A stretch of DNA of 35,271 nucleotides from Prevotellaceae bacterium (GTDB lineage Bacteria > Bacteroidota > Bacteroidia > Bacteroidales > Bacteroidaceae), in the NCBI GenBank assembly GCA_022508585.1, contig JAFLUU010000004.1:1484-36754 (forward strand), in the 5' to 3' direction. A program made the translations under genes and the position numbers. Under the pieces are notes generated by a model. The model ran no database searches, was not told where the DNA came from, and saw nothing but the letters and a program-made list of their open reading frames with translations. Positions 1 to 12,795 of this stretch are shown here, piece after piece. The stretch's first letter is position 1; every line of letters starts with the position of its first letter.

Positions 1-47
1 GTCTCCAAAACCAGGTGTCGGGAGTTCGAGCCTCTCTTCCCGTGCCA
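1..47 (+). tRNA. tRNA-Trp (CCA), 3' portion
   Basis: Only the 3' part of the gene is in the window. The anticodon loop reads CT-CCA-AA (3-9, anticodon CCA at 5-7). The T arm is GGGAG (20-24), loop TTCGAGC (25-31) and CTCTC (32-36) with one G-T pair. The acceptor 3' strand is 37-43, the discriminator is G44, and CCA is genome-encoded at 45-47. Position just upstream of secE-nusG is a common arrangement in Bacteroidetes. Confidence 0.93.
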
Positions 48-60
48 AAACAAATAGAGT

Positions 61-252
61 ATGTTTAAAAATTTTGTAAATTACTGCAAGAATTCCTACG
101 AAGAATTAGCCCATAAGACAACTTGGCCCTCTCGCAAGGACTTAACACGCAGCGCGCTGATCGTACTTACCGCTTCCATTATCATTGCGCTTGTTGTGTT
201 TGCTATGGATAAGGTCTTCCAGTTCGTTATGACCACGGTCTACCCGGGTTAA
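61..252 (+). CDS. secE: preprotein translocase subunit SecE
   Basis: SecE is the small essential subunit of the SecYEG protein-conducting channel in the inner membrane, clamping the two halves of SecY. The 63-residue product has the short, single-helix form typical of Bacteroidetes. It shows the conserved cytoplasmic amphipathic motif TTWPSRKDL (residues about 20-28) followed by one hydrophobic transmembrane segment (about 33-58). It begins 13 nt after the tRNA-Trp CCA end and lies 22 nt before nusG, the classical secE-nusG arrangement. Confidence 0.95.
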   Translation: MFKNFVNYCKNSYEELAHKTTWPSRKDLTRSALIVLTASIIIALVVFAMDKVFQFVMTTVYPG

Positions 253-274
253 CCCTACTAAACACAAGCGCGCT

Positions 275-808
275 ATGGCTGAAATGAAATGGTATGTGCT
301 TCGTGCAATAACTGGTAAGGAAAGCAAGGTTAAAGAATATATTGATGCTGCAGTAAGCAATGGTGTATTCTCTGGCTATGTTGGTCAAACGCTGGTACCA
401 ACGGAGAAAGTTGTTCAGGTACGTAACGGTAAACGCGTTGTCAGCGATCATGTGCTTTATTCAGGTTATGTATATGTTCAAGCTGTCATGATCGGAGAAA
501 TTGCTTACGCACTGCGCAACATTCCTAACGTGATTGGCATTCTCGGTGGCATGGATCACATGGCAGAAGTTCGCCAATCGGAAATAGACCGCCTCCTTGG
601 CGCCTCCGAGCAGCAAGAGATAGACCTTGAAAATTCTGTTTCTTTCTTGATCGGCGAGCAGGTTAAAGTTACAGAAGGGCCGTTCAGTACTTTCAATGGA
701 GTTGTCAATGAAGTCAACCTCGAACGTAAAAAACTGACGGTTCTAGTAAAGGTTTTTGGCCGCGAAACTGCCTTAAATCTTGGCTTTGGGCAAGTAGAGA
801 AACTCTAA
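275..808 (+). CDS. nusG: transcription termination/antitermination factor NusG
   Basis: NusG binds RNA polymerase and couples it to Rho or to the leading ribosome. The 177-residue protein starts with the NGN-domain signature KWYVLRAITGKE and contains SGYVYVQAVM and IPNVIGILGG. The C-terminal KOW domain is visible at about residues 128-176 (GEQVKVTEGPFSTFNGVVNEV). Length is normal. It sits between secE and the L11 operon and is very probably cotranscribed with both. Confidence 0.96.
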   Translation: MAEMKWYVLRAITGKESKVKEYIDAAVSNGVFSGYVGQTLVPTEKVVQVRNGKRVVSDHVLYSGYVYVQAVMIGEIAYALRNIPNVIGILGGMDHMAEVRQSEIDRLLGASEQQEIDLENSVSFLIGEQVKVTEGPFSTFNGVVNEVNLERKKLTVLVKVFGRETALNLGFGQVEKL

Positions 809-871
809 CATCGTATTGTTACGGACGAAGTACGAGAATCTCAGGAATAACTTAAATTAAAAAATAAAACA

Positions 872-1315
872 ATGGCTAAAGAAGTTGCTGGAATAATCAA
901 ATTACAGATTAAAGGCGGCGCAGCTAATCCTTCACCTCCAGTTGGTCCTGCTCTTGGTTCCAAGGGTTTGAACATCATGGACTTCTGCAAGCAGTTCAAT
1001 GCACTGACGCAAAATAAGGCTGGTAAGGTTTTGCCTGTTGTCATCTCTTATTATGATGATAAGAGCTTTACATTTGTTATTAAGACTCCTCCTGCAGCAG
1101 TGCAGCTCCTTGAAGCAGCGAAGGTTAAAGGCGGTTCTCCCGAACCTAACCGTAAGAAGGTTGCCTCTGTTACTTGGGAACAGGTAAAGGCTATCGCCGA
1201 AGACAAAATGCCCGACCTTAACTGCTTTACCCTTGATAGCGCAATGCGCCTAATCGCTGGAACTGCTCGCAGTATGGGTATTACTGTAACTGGGGAATTT
1301 CCCGCCAACATCTAA
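872..1315 (+). CDS. rplK: 50S ribosomal protein L11
   Basis: L11 binds 23S rRNA in the GTPase-associated centre together with the L10-L12 stalk. The 147-residue protein begins [13 protein letters not shown] and contains the proline-rich [11 protein letters not shown] segment that forms the thiostrepton/EF-G contact, and the C-terminal [11 protein letters not shown] motif of the RNA-binding domain. Length matches the family. It lies 11 nt upstream of rplA, the usual rplK-rplA pair. Confidence 0.97.
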   Translation: MAKEVAGIIKLQIKGGAANPSPPVGPALGSKGLNIMDFCKQFNALTQNKAGKVLPVVISYYDDKSFTFVIKTPPAAVQLLEAAKVKGGSPEPNRKKVASVTWEQVKAIAEDKMPDLNCFTLDSAMRLIAGTARSMGITVTGEFPANI

Positions 1316-1326
1316 ATCTTCAAACA

Positions 1327-2022
1327 ATGAGTAAACTTACAAAAAATCAGAAGTTGACCGCCGGGAAGATTGAAGCAGGAAAGGCCTACACTATCGCAGA
1401 GGCATCTGCATTACTTAAGGAGATAACAACCACTAAGTTCGATGCTTCTGTAGACATGGATGTGCGTTTGGGCGTTGATCCACGCAAAGCAAACCAAATG
1501 GTTCGCGGTGTGTGTACCTTGCCTAATGGTACCGGTAAGACAGTTCGCGTATTGGTTCTATGTACCCCCGACAAAGAAGCAGAGGCTAAAGAAGCTGGTG
1601 CAGACTATGTTGGTCTTGATTAATATATTGACAAGATTAAGGGCGGTTGGACCGATATTGATGTTGTAATTACAATGCCTGCGGTAATGGGCAAGCTCGG
1701 TCCTTTGGGACGTGTGCTTGGACCTCGTGGATTGATGCCTAATCCAAAAAGCGGCACTGTTACTATGGATGTTGCCAAGGCTGTTACAGAAGTAAAGTCT
1801 GGTAAGATCGACTTTAAGGTAGACAAGAGTGGTATCGTTCACGCATCTATCGGCAAAATATCCTTTGATCCCCAAAAGATTGCCGAGAACGCTAGTGCTT
1901 TCATCTCGACTATCAATAAGTTGAAGCCTGCTACAGCCAAAGGCACTTATATGAAGAGCGTTTTCATCTCAACTACTATGAGTAAGGGCATTAAAATTGA
2001 CCCCAAAAGTATCATAGACTAA
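1327..2022 (+). pseudogene. rplA: 50S ribosomal protein L1, interrupted by an in-frame TAA
   Basis: L1 forms the mobile L1 stalk near the ribosomal E site and commonly represses its own mRNA. The reading frame 1327-2022 would encode 231 residues, the normal length, and is collinear with L1 throughout ([20 protein letters not shown] and the C-terminal [13 protein letters not shown] are present). However codon 99 (1621-1623) is TAA. The flanking residues are ADYVGLD[15 protein letters not shown]. From memory of Bacteroides L1 the missing residue is Glu, so one G-to-T change (GAA to TAA) explains it; there is no frameshift. The two halves are open reading frames 1327-1623 and, from an internal ATG, 1675-2022. 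All neighbours are intact. This could be a real nonsense mutation, a readthrough site or a consensus error. Confidence 0.9.
1621..1623 (+). other. premature in-frame TAA inside rplA
   Basis: This is the single stop codon splitting the L1 frame. The next codons (TAT ATT GAC AAG ATT AAG) continue the L1 sequence in the same frame. TAA also serves as the ordinary terminator of rplK, rplJ and rplL nearby, so the genome does not appear to reassign it. Confidence 0.9.
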
Positions 2023-2035
2023 ATTTCTTGAAATC

Positions 2036-2548
2036 ATGAGAAAAGAAGATAAAAACGTTGTTATTGCCAATCTTGGCGAAATGTTAAAGCAGTACCCCCA
2101 TTTCTATATTGTAGACACAGAGGGGCTTAACGCAGAGCAAACAACAGCACTTCGTCGTCTCTGTTTCAAGCAGAGCATCAAGATGGTAACAGTTAAGAAT
2201 TCCCTTTTTCAGAAAGCTCTGGATGCGGCAGAAACTGATTTCTCCCCTCTGTATGACGCACTGAAAGGTACAACTTCGGTTCTGTTCTCTGGAGTAGCCA
2301 ACGTGCCTGGCAAAATGCTACAGAAGAATCCCAAGTCTGGTATCAAGGCTCTTAAAGCAGCCTATGCCGAGGGAGGATTCTATAGCGCAAACCAATTGGC
2401 AGACCTCGCCTCACTCAAGAGCAAGGACGAACTTGTTGCCGATGTTATTGCGCTGTTGCAATCTCCGATTCAGAATGTTCTGTCCGCCCTTCAGTCTGGT
2501 GGCAACAACATTCACGGTGTCCTAAAGACTTTGAGCGAGCGTTCCTAA
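2036..2548 (+). CDS. rplJ: 50S ribosomal protein L10
   Basis: L10 anchors L7/L12 dimers to the ribosome and with L12 often autoregulates the operon. The 170-residue product shows the N-terminal rRNA-binding domain (RKEDKNVVIANLGEML, then FYIVDTEGLNAEQTTALRR) and a C-terminal helix rich in leucine (VIALLQSPIQNVLSALQS) of the kind that carries L12. Only 13 nt separate it from rplA, so there is no room for an L10-leader structure in that gap. Confidence 0.96.
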   Translation: MRKEDKNVVIANLGEMLKQYPHFYIVDTEGLNAEQTTALRRLCFKQSIKMVTVKNSLFQKALDAAETDFSPLYDALKGTTSVLFSGVANVPGKMLQKNPKSGIKALKAAYAEGGFYSANQLADLASLKSKDELVADVIALLQSPIQNVLSALQSGGNNIHGVLKTLSERS

Positions 2549-2616
2549 TTAGAAACGTTGCTTAGAGCATATTTTTAACCAATTTTAGTATAAACAATAA
2601 TTTAATTTGAAATAAA

Positions 2617-2997
2617 ATGGCAGATATTAAAGCTATTGCCGAAACTTTAGTCGGCTTAACAGTAAAAGAAGTTAACGAGTTGATTACTGAACTGAAAGAA
2701 GTTCACGGAATTGAACCCGCTGCTGCTGCAGTTGCAGTTGCTGGTCCCGTTGCTGGCGGTACTACCGCTGAGGCTGCTGAGGAGAAGACCTCTTTCGATG
2801 TTATTCTGAAGAGTGCTGGCGCTGCAAAGTTGCAGGTTGTTAAAGCTGTCAAGGAAGCTTGCGGTCTCGGTCTGAAAGAAGCAAAGGAGATCGTTGATGC
2901 TGCTCCCAAGGCTGTCAAGGAAGGCGTTTCTAAGGACGACGCTGAAGCTTTGAAGAAAGCTATCGAAGAAGCTGGCGGCGAGGTAGAGATTAAGTAA
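2617..2997 (+). CDS. rplL: 50S ribosomal protein L7/L12
   Basis: L7/L12 is the multimeric stalk protein that recruits translational GTPases. The 126-residue protein has the N-terminal dimerisation helix region (about 1-35), an Ala/Val/Gly-rich hinge (about 36-52) and the C-terminal domain with [20 protein letters not shown] and [15 protein letters not shown]. The gap to rplJ is 68 nt and AT-rich. An attenuator-like hairpin follows the stop codon. Confidence 0.97.
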   Translation: MADIKAIAETLVGLTVKEVNELITELKEVHGIEPAAAAVAVAGPVAGGTTAEAAEEKTSFDVILKSAGAAKLQVVKAVKEACGLGLKEAKEIVDAAPKAVKEGVSKDDAEALKKAIEEAGGEVEIK

Positions 2998-3023
2998 TCC
3001 AAATTTACTTGCAAAAACACAGC

Positions 3024-3061
3024 GGTTAAGAATCTTCTGGTAGGGGATTCTTAACCTTTTT
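3024..3061 (+). terminator. rplL-rpoB intergenic attenuator/terminator hairpin
   Basis: A perfect 11-bp stem, GGTTAAGAATC (3024-3034) with GATTCTTAACC (3046-3056), has an 11-nt loop and is followed by TTTTT (3057-3061). It lies between rplL and rpoB, where many bacteria have a partial terminator that lowers rpoBC expression relative to the ribosomal proteins. No consensus promoter is visible between it and rpoB, so readthrough probably feeds rpoB. Confidence 0.85.
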
Positions 3062-3155
3062 GTATACTTATGTTAACTACAAGTTCTTTTCTGCATCTTA
3101 TATAGACAGAGCTAAACCATCAAGAGGAACATTAACAAACGACAATATTCCGTTT

Positions 3156-6100
3156 ATGTCTCAGATTATCAACGACAGAATAAATTTTGCTTCCATCAGA
3201 AAGCCAATGCCATATCCTGACTTTCTTGATGTGCAATTAAAGTCTTTTAGGGATTTTTTCCAACTTGATACTCCGCCAGAATTACGCAAGAACGATGGAC
3301 TTTATAAAGTATTTGCGGAAAATTTCCCAATCACAGATACTCGCAATAACTTCGTATTAGAGTTTCTAGACTATTACATTGATCCTCCACGTTATACCAT
3401 TGAGGAGTGTTTGATTAATGGATTAACTTATAGCGTTCCCCTTAGAGCAAAATTGAAGTTATATTGCACTGACCCAGATCACGAAGATTTCGACACAAAA
3501 ATTCAAGATGTATTTCTGGGTCCTATTCCATATATGACTAATAATGGAACCTTTATTATAAATGGTGCTGAGCGTGTTGTTGTTTCCCAGCTACATCGTT
3601 CTCCAGGTGTATTCTTTGGTTCTTCGGTTCATTCAAATGGAACACAACTTTACTCTGCGCGTATTATTCCATTCAAAGGTTCGTGGATTGAGTTTGCCAC
3701 AGACATCAATAATGTGATGTACGCCTACATTGATCGTAAGAAGAAATTACCTGTTACTACTTTACTTCGTGCCATCGGTTTTGAAAGTGACAAAGACATC
3801 TTAGATATTTTTGGTCTCGCCGAAGAAATAAAGGTAAATAAAGCTACGTTAAAGAAATATGCTGGTAAAAAACTTGCGTCACGTGTTCTTAAGAGTTGGT
3901 CAGAAGATTATGTTGATGAAGAAACTGGCGAAGTTGTCTCTATTGAGCGTAACGAGATACTTGTAGAGCGTGAGACCATCCTTGACGATGAAACGGCTGA
4001 CAAGATTCTTGAAAGTGGCAGTAAGAAAATTCTTATACATAAAGAAGAAACCACTACCGATTATTCTATTATCTTTAATACTCTTCAGAAAGATACAAGT
4101 AATTCCGAAATTGAAGCTATAATTACAGTCTATCGTTCTTTGCGTAATGCTGACCCCGCAGATGATGCCAGCGCACGTGAAGTAATAAATAATTTGTTCT
4201 TCTCTGATCGCCGTTATGATTTAGGAGAAGTGGGGCGTTATCGTATAAACAACAAACTCGGACTTACTACAGATATAAACGTGCGTGTGCTGACCAAAGA
4301 AGATATTATTGAGATTATTAAATATCTTATCCAACTTATCAACGCAAAAGCACAATTAGACGACATTGATCATCTAAGCAACCGTCGTGTCCGTACTGTT
4401 GGCGAACAATTGGCAAACCAATTCTCTATTGGCTTAGCAAGAATGAGCCGTACTATACGCGAGCGTATGAATGTTCGCGATTACGAGGTGTTCTCTCCTA
4501 CGGATCTCATAAATGCTAAAACTGTTTCGTCTGTAATAAACTCTTTCTTTGGTGCTAATCCTTTGTCGCAGTTTATGGATCAGACCAATCCACTTGCAGA
4601 GGTTACACATAAGCGTCGTCTCTCCGCTCTTGGCCCTGGCGGTCTTACGCGCGATAGAGCAGGTTTCGAGGTGCGAGATGTTCACTATACGCATTATGGT
4701 CGTCTCTGCCCTATCGAATCTCCAGAAGGCCCTAACATTGGTCTTATCTCTTCTCTTTGTGTATATGCAAAAATTAACGATCTCGGCTTCATTGAAACTC
4801 CGTTCCGAAAAGTCAAGAACTCTGTCGTTAATCTTGATAACGATAATATTGTATATCTCTCAGCAGAAGAAGAAAGCCAGAAGATTATAGCTCAAGGTAA
4901 CGCTCCGCTTAAAGAAGATGGCTCTTTCATTCGTAAAACTGTTAAATGCCGTCAAGATGCCGACTATCCAGTCGTTGCTCCCTCTGATGTTGAGTTAATG
5001 GATGTCGCTCCACAGCAGATTGCCTCTATAGCAGCAGCCCTTATCCCATTCCTTGAACATGATGACGCACACCGCGCATTGATGGGTTCTAACATGATGC
5101 GTCAGGCAGTACCTCTCATTACCACAGAACAACCCATCGTTGGTACAGGTATCGAGAAGCAGGTATGCGAAGACTCTCGCACAATGATTACTGCCGAGGG
5201 AGATGGCGTTATTGACTATGTTGATGCATCAAAGATCATCATTCGTTACGATCGTTCAGAAGACGACGATTTTGTAAGCTTTGATAGTGCAATAAAAGAA
5301 TATGCGCTGCCTAAATTCCGTCGTACTAATCAGAATATGACTATCGACCTTCGTCCTATCTGCAAGAAAGGCGATAAGGTTAAGGCTGGCGATATTCTTA
5401 CCGAAGGTTATGCCACTTCAAAAGGCGAGCTCGCGCTGGGTCGCAACCTTCTTGTAGCATATATGCCTTGGAAGGGATATAACTATGAGGATGCCATTGT
5501 GCTTAATGAGCGTCTCGTTCGTGAAGATATCCTTACTTCTGTACATGTAGATGAGTATTCACTCGCAGTTCGTGAAACAAAACGCGGACAAGAAGAGTTT
5601 ACAGCTGATATTCCCAATGTCAGCGAAGAAGCAACCAAAGATCTTGATGAAAACGGCGTAGTTCGCATTGGTGTCCGTGTCGAGCCTGGCGATATTCTTA
5701 TTGGTAAGATTACTCCTAAGGGTGAAAGCGACCCATCGCCCGAAGAAAAACTATTGCGTGCCATCTTCGGCGACAGAGCAGGCGATGTTAAAGATGCTTC
5801 TCTCAAGGCCAATCCTTCGCTCTCTGGCGTAATTATTGATAAACGCATGTTTGCTCGCGCTCAGAAGACGCGCACTTCACGCGCAGACGATAAAAAGAAG
5901 TTGCAAGCTATTCAAGAGCTATTTGAGACTGAGGTTGCCGAGCTGAAAAAGATACTTATCTCTAAGTTGCTCGTTCTAACTAAAGACAAGACTTCCATTG
6001 GAGTAAAGAATAACCTTGGCGAGATAGCTATTTCCAAGGGCGCCAAGTTTACAGAGGGCTTGCTTAATATGGTTGATTATTCTTCTATACAAATAAGCAA

Positions 6101-6962
6101 GTGGACCAACGATGCACACGCCAATGATTTAATTGCAAAGCTTATCATCAACTACCTTAAGAAGTACAATCTTAAAGATGCCGAACTCAAGCGTAAGAAC
6201 TTTGCCGTAACAATAGGGGACGAACTTCCTTCCGGCGTTCTTCAACTTGCAAAAGTCTACGTTGCCAAGAAGCGTAAAATTGGTGTCGGCGACAAAATGG
6301 CAGGTCGCCATGGAAACAAGGGTATTGTATCCAAGATTGTTCGTCAAGAAGATATGCCATTCCTTGAAGATGGCACTCCAGTCGACATTGTTCTCAATCC
6401 GCTTGGCGTACCCTCTCGTATGAACCTCGGTCAAATTTTTGAAGCCGTTCTTGGCTATGCAGGTCTAAAGCTGGGCGTCAAGTTTGCCACTCCTATCTTT
6501 GACGGAGCCTCTTTGGAGGATCTTGAGGAATGGACCAGCAAAGCCGGTCTCCCGCATTTAGGTTCTACACAGTTGTATGATGGCGCAACAGGTGAGAAGT
6601 TTGACCAGAAAGCAACAGTGGGCGTTACCTATATGCTTAAACTCGGCCACATGGTAGAAGATAAGATGCACGCCCGTTCTATTGGTCCGTACTCTTTCAT
6701 TACTCAGCAGCCCCTCGGTGGTAAAGCCCAATTCGGTGGTCAGCGTTTCGGTGAAATGGAGGTTTGGGCAATCGAGGCATTTGGCGCTTCCCATGTGCTT
6801 CAGGAAATGCTCACTATCAAGTCCGACGATGTCGTTGGTCGTGCCAAAGCATACGAGGCTATCGTCAAGGGCGACCCCATTCCGACACCGGGTATTCCCG
6901 AGTCTCTCAATGTATTGCTCCATGAGTTACGCGGCTTAGGCCTCAGCCTTAAGTTAGACTAA
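3156..6962 (+). CDS. rpoB: DNA-directed RNA polymerase subunit beta
   Basis: RpoB is the beta subunit of RNA polymerase. I place the start at the ATG at 3156 ([13 protein letters not shown]...), which aligns with Bacteroidetes RpoB and gives 1268 residues. An in-frame TTG at 3060 would add 32 residues that overlap the attenuator T-run and do not resemble the family. The rifampicin-binding region is wild-type in appearance ([20 protein letters not shown], then [16 protein letters not shown]). Also visible are [18 protein letters not shown] and the C-terminal [17 protein letters not shown] and [16 protein letters not shown]. It is followed after 29 nt by rpoC. Confidence 0.97.
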   Translation: MSQIINDRINFASIRKPMPYPDFLDVQLKSFRDFFQLDTPPELRKNDGLYKVFAENFPITDTRNNFVLEFLDYYIDPPRYTIEECLINGLTYSVPLRAKLKLYCTDPDHEDFDTKIQDVFLGPIPYMTNNGTFIINGAERVVVSQLHRSPGVFFGSSVHSNGTQLYSARIIPFKGSWIEFATDINNVMYAYIDRKKKLPVTTLLRAIGFESDKDILDIFGLAEEIKVNKATLKKYAGKKLASRVLKSWSEDYVDEETGEVVSIERNEILVERETILDDETADKILESGSKKILIHKEETTTDYSIIFNTLQKDTSNSEIEAIITVYRSLRNADPADDASAREVINNLFFSDRRYDLGEVGRYRINNKLGLTTDINVRVLTKEDIIEIIKYLIQLINAKAQLDDIDHLSNRRVRTVGEQLANQFSIGLARMSRTIRERMNVRDYEVFSPTDLINAKTVSSVINSFFGANPLSQFMDQTNPLAEVTHKRRLSALGPGGLTRDRAGFEVRDVHYTHYGRLCPIESPEGPNIGLISSLCVYAKINDLGFIETPFRKVKNSVVNLDNDNIVYLSAEEESQKIIAQGNAPLKEDGSFIRKTVKCRQDADYPVVAPSDVELMDVAPQQIASIAAALIPFLEHDDAHRALMGSNMMRQAVPLITTEQPIVGTGIEKQVCEDSRTMITAEGDGVIDYVDASKIIIRYDRSEDDDFVSFDSAIKEYALPKFRRTNQNMTIDLRPICKKGDKVKAGDILTEGYATSKGELALGRNLLVAYMPWKGYNYEDAIVLNERLVREDILTSVHVDEYSLAVRETKRGQEEFTADIPNVSEEATKDLDENGVVRIGVRVEPGDILIGKITPKGESDPSPEEKLLRAIFGDRAGDVKDASLKANPSLSGVIIDKRMFARAQKTRTSRADDKKKLQAIQELFETEVAELKKILISKLLVLTKDKTSIGVKNNLGEIAISKGAKFTEGLLNMVDYSSIQISKWTNDAHANDLIAKLIINYLKKYNLKDAELKRKNFAVTIGDELPSGVLQLAKVYVAKKRKIGVGDKMAGRHGNKGIVSKIVRQEDMPFLEDGTPVDIVLNPLGVPSRMNLGQIFEAVLGYAGLKLGVKFATPIFDGASLEDLEEWTSKAGLPHLGSTQLYDGATGEKFDQKATVGVTYMLKLGHMVEDKMHARSIGPYSFITQQPLGGKAQFGGQRFGEMEVWAIEAFGASHVLQEMLTIKSDDVVGRAKAYEAIVKGDPIPTPGIPESLNVLLHELRGLGLSLKLD

Positions 6963-6991
6963 ACAATTACCTCTCTTACAGCATAAAAAAC

Positions 6992-11296
<4,305 letters not shown>

Positions 11297-11322
11297 TTAC
11301 GTTAACATAACCCTTTAACACG

Positions 11323-11360
11323 CAGGGGCAAGTGAGAGCAATTCTCACTTGCCCCTGTTT
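11323..11360 (+). terminator. intrinsic terminator of the rpoBC operon
   Basis: A perfect 15-bp stem, CAGGGGCAAGTGAGA (11323-11337) with TCTCACTTGCCCCTG (11343-11357), has a 5-nt loop and is followed by TTT. It separates the housekeeping operon from the lipoprotein array. Confidence 0.93.
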
Positions 11361-11500
11361 CATATATCCTATCTCCCACCCCATGTACCCTAACCGCAAA
11401 CTCACGACACCTTACGCTACTCAACCATCCTCCAATCACTATTTCGGCACATAATAACCTCACAAAAAGCCGCCCCAATTGTAAACAAACGTTAAATCCA

Positions 11501-11509
11501 CCCCCCCCC
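11501..11509 (+). repeat. C9 homopolymer upstream of the lipoprotein array
   Basis: Nine consecutive C's lie about 50 nt upstream of the putative -7 element of the first lipoprotein gene. The context A-C9-TATTA resembles the A-C8-TATTA tract inside lipoprotein gene B4. Long C runs are prone to slipped-strand length changes; an effect on the promoter is conjecture. Confidence 0.7.
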
Positions 11510-11558
11510 TATTAACATTTTTCTTTACATAAACAAGCGTTTTTATAATTATATTTTC

Positions 11559-11566
11559 TATATTTG
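11559..11566 (+). promoter_or_regulatory. putative Bacteroidetes -7 element for the lipoprotein array
   Basis: TATATTTG fits the TAnnTTTG consensus and lies 87 nt upstream of the A1 start codon. No good TTTG -33 box is visible 19-21 nt upstream (an AT-rich stretch occupies the position), so confidence is moderate. The remainder of 11361-11653 has no gene that I can support. Confidence 0.55.
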
Positions 11567-11653
11567 CAGCAGAAGGGTCAAACAACCTCATATTTACATT
11601 GCCCTATCGGCTCACCCTATCAGCATACACAATAACGCTAAATAATTTTTACG

Positions 11654-12775
11654 ATGAAAAGTTCATTACTCCCAATCCTCCTCTGCCTCGCAGCTTTTTG
11701 TGCCTCATGCAGTAAGCAGATGACAGAAGAAGAAATGCTCAACTTTCGGTCTGACATCTCCACAGCTTATGATTTTAATCCCCCACCTATAGAACAACGC
11801 CAATACGATTTACCTCCCGGCGTAAAGGGCCGGCATGTCAACCCTTATACATACTCTTTCGTTCTCGATAGCGACCTCAAGCAGTTCTACCAGGCAGGCA
11901 TTGACCTCAGAATGAAGGTCTTGGACAACTTCTATTCGCAGATAAGCGGCGCGAATTTCAATAACTCCGACTTCAGCAATCAATACCGCCCCCTCCTCGC
12001 GCCAAATGTGCGCGCCGAGATACGAAAATACGCCAAAACAAACCATGATGGCGACGACCTATACATGTGGCAGCCCTTCACGCCCCTGCCAATCGTTAGC
12101 AAGATATACGTGCGCTACCAAATCACCTACGAGGGCGATGATTGGTTTAGCATTACCCCTATGGGCGACGACACAGGCGTCCGCCTCCGCGTGGTGCTCG
12201 CCGGCAAAAACATGATGCCGGTAATAACAGAGTTGAAAAACCCCGCTTTCGATGTCAATATCGCCATTACCGACAGCAAAGGCGTCGGCAAAGGTTACAC
12301 CCTCAAGCAAGAGTGGGAGTATGGCGTGTTCAACAACAAAGGCTACAACAACACCTACTGGAACTACGTTGCCAACATAGTGTATAACACCTGCAACGGA
12401 CACAAAGCCGACAAAGGATTCATTACCGAAGCCGAACTTCTTGCTTTTGCCGACCGCATAGAGCGCAAGCGCGCACAATTCCTGCAAGATTTCTGTGCCG
12501 ACCTCACCGCACCCAACTACACCGCGCCAACATTCGTGCAAAAGTACTCCGGCAACCTCACAACCGCTATCTCAAGCGCACTAATCGAGACAAACAAGCC
12601 TACCGCCGCAAACGAAACCCTGCCCTCCGGACTGCAAGTAGTGCTCTACGGCAAAGAACTGCGTCCCCTCGTCGTAGGACTTAGCGACGAAACCCTCGGC
12701 ATAGACATACACAAAAACTTCGATGTCCATCGCAACAACCTGTGGTATGGCATAAGCATCAATAAAGACAAATAA
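11654..12775 (+). CDS. putative surface lipoprotein, array member A1
   Basis: I do not recognise a named family. The 373-residue product has a lipoprotein signal peptide (LPILLCLAAFCAS then Cys19), followed by SKQMTEEE, an acid-rich stretch of the kind linked to surface export of Bacteroidetes lipoproteins (inference). Residues about 25-68 differ from other members. Module 1 (about 70-215) contains LKQFYQAGIDLRMKVLDNFY, ITYEGDDWFSI and PVITELKNPAFDV. Module 2 (about 265-365) begins FLQDFCADL and ends RPLVVGLSDETLGID but lacks the DW[FY] core, about 25 residues shorter than in A2. The two modules recall an NTF2-like fold; this is only a guess. From position 11858 to past its stop it is identical to A3. 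It overlaps no neighbour and precedes B1 by 9 nt. Confidence 0.85.
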   Translation: MKSSLLPILLCLAAFCASCSKQMTEEEMLNFRSDISTAYDFNPPPIEQRQYDLPPGVKGRHVNPYTYSFVLDSDLKQFYQAGIDLRMKVLDNFYSQISGANFNNSDFSNQYRPLLAPNVRAEIRKYAKTNHDGDDLYMWQPFTPLPIVSKIYVRYQITYEGDDWFSITPMGDDTGVRLRVVLAGKNMMPVITELKNPAFDVNIAITDSKGVGKGYTLKQEWEYGVFNNKGYNNTYWNYVANIVYNTCNGHKADKGFITEAELLAFADRIERKRAQFLQDFCADLTAPNYTAPTFVQKYSGNLTTAISSALIETNKPTAANETLPSGLQVVLYGKELRPLVVGLSDETLGIDIHKNFDVHRNNLWYGISINKDK

Positions 12776-12795
12776 ACTACGATTATGAAACGCCT
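11858..12795 (+). repeat. 938-bp direct repeat, copy 1 (A1 body to B1 start)
   Basis: Reading base by base I see no difference between 11858-12795 and 16833-17770 (offset 4975). The tract starts inside the A gene just after the variable N-terminal segment, covers the rest of the A gene and the 9-nt gap, and ends in codon 4 of the following B gene. Similarity continues at a lower level through the B signal peptide. It implies a recent duplication or gene conversion. Confidence 0.93.

Noticed and set aside
3060-3155. N-terminal extension of RpoB starting at TTG 3060
   Set aside because: It begins in the T-run of the attenuator hairpin and the 32 extra residues do not resemble RpoB; ATG 3156 fits the family.
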